From NCBI RefSeq assembly GCF_001881565.1, contig NZ_MPDJ01000007.1, forward strand, positions 124,001-188,000: 64,000 nucleotides of DNA, given 5' to 3'. Each line of letters starts with the position of its first letter. Position 1 is the first letter of the stretch. The notes below the pieces were generated by a model. That model was not told the origin of the DNA, made no database searches, and worked only from the letters and a program-made list of their open reading frames with translations. The DNA comes from Eisenbergiella tayi (GTDB taxonomy: Bacteria > Bacillota > Clostridia > Lachnospirales > Lachnospiraceae). This document shows positions 60,913 to 64,000 of the stretch, piece by piece. Made by a program: the position numbers and the translations under genes.

Positions 60913-62372
60913 TGAAGTGCACCACCCGCACTTAAACTCGAACTTTCTATATCAGCAAAACTAATCGTTTTGCTGCCCTCTTTGTAGTTAAACATTAAAA
61001 CTATCTTATCATCATAAAGATAAATCGAATTTACAAAGCTGTCAACAAGTCTTTGCCTATGGTCGGGGTCTGTGATATCTAAAGTGCGGAAACGGTGAAG
61101 CCAGAATAAAACCTGTTCTCTTGTTAAAAGCGGCTTTTGCATTTCTTCTTGTAAAATTTCGATTTCAAGTTGACTTTTGCGTTCCTCTAACTCGTCAAGC
61201 CGCTGCTTGGTGGACTGTGTGAAAATCCCCTGTTGGATAGCGTTGATTATATTTTCAATTCCTCTTGTGGTATCGGCAAGCTGCTGCTTTAACAGCGGCA
61301 AGGTGATATTCTCACGCTTTTGCAGTACCATAATACTATCGGTTATATCATTCATCAAGTTATCATCAAATAGCAGCCTTACAATATGTTCAATCACTAA
61401 ATTTTCTATCCAGTCTTTTTTGACTGTTTTTTTATGGCAGGCTTTTTTATATTTGGCAGTTACACATTTATAATAATGGTGAGTTACTCCCGTATGACTT
61501 GTGCCACTCTCACCGCACATATAAGCACCGCAATTCCCGCAAAATAGCTTTGTTGTCAACAAATACATTTCTTCTTTTGCCTTTGCCCTTGCCGGGGCCT
61601 TCTTGTTTTTTTCCAACCTTTCCCCTACCCGGTCAAATAAATCCTGCGGCACAATAGCGGGCACACCGTTTGGTGTGACAATATCACGATATTTGTACTC
61701 ACCGATATAGCGGCGGTTTTTCAAAAGACGTTTTACGCAATCAATTCTTAGCGGTTTTTTGCGATAGCTTTGTATCCCTTTGCTGTTGAGAAAATCCACA
61801 AGCTGCTTAATCGTTGCGCCCTTGTCATAACGTTGGAACGCTTCAACCACGATTGGAGCGGTTAAAGGGTCAATCTGTAAATATTGCTCACTGTCTACAA
61901 TATAACCAATCGGCAATCCCCCTCCATTAAATTTACACTTCAAGGCGTTTTCTGTCCGTCCTCTGATTACCTTTTCCGATAGTTCGGCACTGTAAAACTC
62001 TGCATATCCCTCTAACAGACTTTCAAGCAAAATACCTGTGCTGTCCTCGGCTATGGCTTCGGTGGCTGATACCACTTTCACGCCGTTTTTCCGTAAGGTA
62101 GCTTTATAATGTGCGCTATCGTAACGGTTCCGTGCAAAGCGGTCTAATTTCCACACAAGCACTATATCAAACAATCCCTTTGCACTGTCTTTAATCATAT
62201 GTTGAAATTCGGGGCGGTTGTCGGTCTTGGCAGATAACGCCCTGTCTATGTAGGTTGATAAAATTGTGATACCGTTCTTTTCAGCGTATTCCTTGCACTC
62301 CCTTAATTGTCCTTCAATACTTTCCTCCCGCTGATTATCAGAGGAATAACGGGCATAAATAACAGCTTTCAT
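60891..62372 (-). CDS. Large serine recombinase of a second element
   Basis: This 493-residue protein has the catalytic Ser in YARYSSDNQREESIEGQL, the recombinase domain and a zinc ribbon (CGNCGAYMCGE and later CVTAKYKKAC). A coiled coil from about 380 follows. ATG 62372 follows AAGGAAGTG. It is beside tRNA-Leu and next to an XRE gene, so it is probably the integrase of a small separate insertion. Confidence 0.92.
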   Translation of the reverse strand: MKAVIYARYSSDNQREESIEGQLRECKEYAEKNGITILSTYIDRALSAKTDNRPEFQHMIKDSAKGLFDIVLVWKLDRFARNRYDSAHYKATLRKNGVKVVSATEAIAEDSTGILLESLLEGYAEFYSAELSEKVIRGRTENALKCKFNGGGLPIGYIVDSEQYLQIDPLTAPIVVEAFQRYDKGATIKQLVDFLNSKGIQSYRKKPLRIDCVKRLLKNRRYIGEYKYRDIVTPNGVPAIVPQDLFDRVGERLEKNKKAPARAKAKEEMYLLTTKLFCGNCGAYMCGESGTSHTGVTHHYYKCVTAKYKKACHKKTVKKDWIENLVIEHIVRLLFDDNLMNDITDSIMVLQKRENITLPLLKQQLADTTRGIENIINAIQQGIFTQSTKQRLDELEERKSQLEIEILQEEMQKPLLTREQVLFWLHRFRTLDITDPDHRQRLVDSFVNSIYLYDDKIVLMFNYKEGSKTISFADIESSSLSAGGALHKTLQNG

Positions 62373-62448
62373 TCTCTGCACTTCCTTTCGTATTTTTATC
62401 GGTGGCTCACCTCGCCGCCACACTGGGGCTTTCCCTTGATAACCGCTA

Positions 62449-62524
62449 ATTCCAAAATTCCCGTCAGTCAAGGTCTGATTGAAAATCAGTTCATTTTAAC
62501 CTTGGCTGACGGGGATTTTGGAAT
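62449..62524. other. Long stem-loop between recombinase and XRE gene
   Basis: A 26-bp inverted repeat (62449-62474 and 62499-62524) with two mismatches surrounds a loop holding CTGATT-AATCAG. It could act as a regulatory hairpin or a recombinase recognition sequence. Confidence 0.6.
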
Positions 62525-62550
62525 ATACTCCACAAGGGGAAATCCCCCTC

Positions 62551-62919
62551 TTACTTGCTCTGTTCTTCTAACATTTTCGCAAGCATATCCCTCAATTTTT
62601 CACTGACAGGTGAAGCGGGGTCAAAACACATATCCACAAACTGCCGAAGTTCCTTATTATCCTGCGTGATGGCTTCAATTACTTTTGGTTTATGCTCGTA
62701 TAATCTGCCCTCTGGCTGCTCTGTCCTTGCAAAAATGTAATCCATAGAAACATCAAAAAAGTCTGCATACCAAAGTAATATCTTTAGCGGCGGTGTGGTC
62801 TGTCCGTTTTCATATCGGTTCACACTGGCTTGTGTTGCCCCCATCAATGCAGCTATTTTGGCTTGGGACAGGCTGACGCTTTCTCGCAAGTTCTTTAATC
62901 TCTGTGCTACCTCTTGCAT
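62551..62919 (-). CDS. XRE-family HTH regulator
   Basis: This 122-residue protein has an HTH (LSQAKIAALMGATQASVNRYENG) and a C-terminal region of unknown role (from about EAITQDNKELRQF). ATG 62919 follows AAAGGAG. It likely regulates the recombinase. Confidence 0.87.
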   Translation of the reverse strand: MQEVAQRLKNLRESVSLSQAKIAALMGATQASVNRYENGQTTPPLKILLWYADFFDVSMDYIFARTEQPEGRLYEHKPKVIEAITQDNKELRQFVDMCFDPASPVSEKLRDMLAKMLEEQSK

Positions 62920-62989
62920 ATTCAACGCTCCTTTCGTATATTTAATATAATACATATTACGCATTGTTCTGTCAACTCGTTTTAAACAT

Positions 62990-63035
62990 AAAAAATAAAT
63001 CAGCCAAAACGATTGCTTTAGCTGATTTATTTTTA
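62990..63035 (-). terminator. Rho-independent terminator
   Basis: AAATCAGCCAAAA pairs with the TTTAGCTGATTT segment, followed by T on the minus strand, ending the beta-propeller-like gene. Confidence 0.8.
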
Positions 63036-63086
63036 TCTACTTAGTTTAGAATACTGATTTTATTCTACATACAATTAATGGTTATC

Positions 63087-64000
63087 CTAATTACTCACTT
63101 TATAAACCCCACAATTATTAACATAAACAAAGCCGTTATGATATCCGAAATCACGCCCTGGTCTGCTTTCTACTGCCTTATCTGTAATTCTTATTGGCGT
63201 ATCTTCATCATATAATGAAGATTTATAAATGTAACCATCATCAGCATAATAAAGATAGTCGTTTCCTACAATCCAATAACTGTAATTGTTACCCATAAGT
63301 TCTTTCTCTTGGCGATAATCTGAACCATCTGGCATACTACTATAATGTTTACCGAAAAATTCCCAGTTGATAACCAAACCATGAGTATAACTTACAGTGT
63401 AGTGAACACGTCCATCATCAGAAAATCCCACAAGTTGTATGCTTTCGCCACTTCCTACCGTTTTATAAAAGGTTTTTGTCGCGCCAGTATGAATATTATA
63501 GCAAAAATATTCGCCATTACCACCGAAGTATAGCCATTCACCACGAGCAACAAAGTAAGTTAAAAAATTCTTATTCTCGACTGTTTTAACATCACTTCCA
63601 TCTAATTTCATCGATATTAAATCGTTTTGAAATGTGATATGATTAGCCCATATTAAGTAAAGCCTGTCATCAATTACCAACATCTGTCGGATATTATAGA
63701 TATAATCATTTCTATTCGGGTCTCTTTTAAAAATACAATCGGCAAATGTTCCATCCGTTTTTAAACGATAAATATTATCACATTCATCTTTGAAATACAA
63801 ATATCCATCCATTAAATTAAAGGAATTAGATAATGAAACGGGTTGATTTCCTATTTTAACATCAGATGTATAAATAAATGTTTGAGTTTGTCCATCTATT
63901 GACTGTTTTACAATTTTGTCTGGTAGAAACTGTCCAGTTGCCTCACTGTATCCCCCATGACTTATATAATAAAAATACTCCCCATCTGTCACAAATGCAC
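63087..64000 (-). CDS. DUF5050-type beta-propeller-like protein, N-terminally incomplete
   Basis: The frame is open to the right window edge, so the N-terminus is missing. The visible 301 residues or more contain repeated blade-like units (GEYFYYISHGG, GYLYFKDECDNIYRL, GEWLYFGGNG, NDYLYYADDG), matching DUF5050 beta-propeller proteins. It likely binds a ligand or surface partner. It ends before the second recombinase region. Confidence 0.75.
   Translation of the reverse strand, partial: AFVTDGEYFYYISHGGYSEATGQFLPDKIVKQSIDGQTQTFIYTSDVKIGNQPVSLSNSFNLMDGYLYFKDECDNIYRLKTDGTFADCIFKRDPNRNDYIYNIRQMLVIDDRLYLIWANHITFQNDLISMKLDGSDVKTVENKNFLTYFVARGEWLYFGGNGEYFCYNIHTGATKTFYKTVGSGESIQLVGFSDDGRVHYTVSYTHGLVINWEFFGKHYSSMPDGSDYRQEKELMGNNYSYWIVGNDYLYYADDGYIYKSSLYDEDTPIRITDKAVESRPGRDFGYHNGFVYVNNCGVYKVSN

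Noticed and set aside
1..64000. CRISPR array
   Set aside because: No regularly spaced direct repeats were seen; the hsdS repeats are in opposing orientation and unevenly spaced.

Overview
The window looks like the chromosome of a gut-type Firmicute of class Clostridia, most likely Lachnospiraceae (inference). The support is tandem large serine recombinases, ArdA/ArdC anti-restriction genes of clostridial conjugative-element type, HxlR/FMN-reductase pairs, a DUF6320-type gene, GerMN lipoproteins and AGGAGG-like ribosome binding sites. No rRNA or housekeeping marker is present to fix the genus.

Positions 1 to about 39,030 are the right-hand part of an integrated mobile element whose left end lies outside the window. 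From the left it carries: (i) a co-directional plus-strand anti-restriction block (C-terminus of a PAPS-reductase-like protein, ArdC/zincin polyprotein, an unknown protein, TTRAP, an ArdA polyprotein and a small Cys protein); (ii) an HTH regulator and a SLOG-family protein with look-alike promoters; (iii) a tyrosine recombinase with a phase-variable Type I restriction-modification locus, comprising expressed hsdR-hsdM-hsdS plus three start-less hsdS cassettes linked by inverted repeats, with an NYN nuclease gene and small HTH gene upstream; (iv) a MobC/relaxase pair with a candidate oriT; (v) a minus-strand accessory operon of about 9.5 kb led by an ImmR/ImmA-like pair, with a zincin, an AlkZ-related protein, flavodoxin, macro domain protein, Y-family polymerase with YolD partner, VWA and SIMPL proteins; (vi) plus-strand genes for a small protein, a second ImmA-like peptidase and a zinc ribbon, then a structured RNA leader, a sigma-like protein, a 510-bp structured non-coding stretch and a TnpW-like protein; (vii) three large serine recombinases and a fourth short one whose catalytic serine is replaced by alanine.

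The element ends inside a YafY/WYL-type regulator gene: only the N-terminal half, read from the right, remains. From there to about 60.8 kb is ordinary chromosome: NUDIX hydrolase, ECF sigma with DUF4179 anti-sigma, HxlR plus FMN reductase, a methyltransferase, a GGDEF/EAL protein, a double-GntR regulator, a sugar acetyltransferase, a VOC protein, a radical SAM/SPASM enzyme translationally coupled to a membrane protein with a Cys-Ala repeat tail, an alpha/beta hydrolase, a condensation-type acyltransferase and a zinc-ribbon membrane protein, a GerMN lipoprotein, GNAT, a chloramphenicol acetyltransferase-like protein, a nitrilase-family hydrolase and two paralogous radical SAM proteins with an HxlR regulator.

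Two divergent tRNA-Leu genes at 60.4-60.8 kb are followed by a second serine recombinase with an XRE regulator, probably a small insertion, and by a truncated DUF5050-like beta-propeller gene at the window edge. The strongest candidates for undescribed biology are the radical SAM/Cys-Ala tail pair (48.5-50.9 kb), the C-terminal tail shared by three anti-restriction-block proteins (2.0-5.3 kb), the nested-stem RNA at 31.99-32.10 kb, and the Ser-to-Ala recombinase paralogue.
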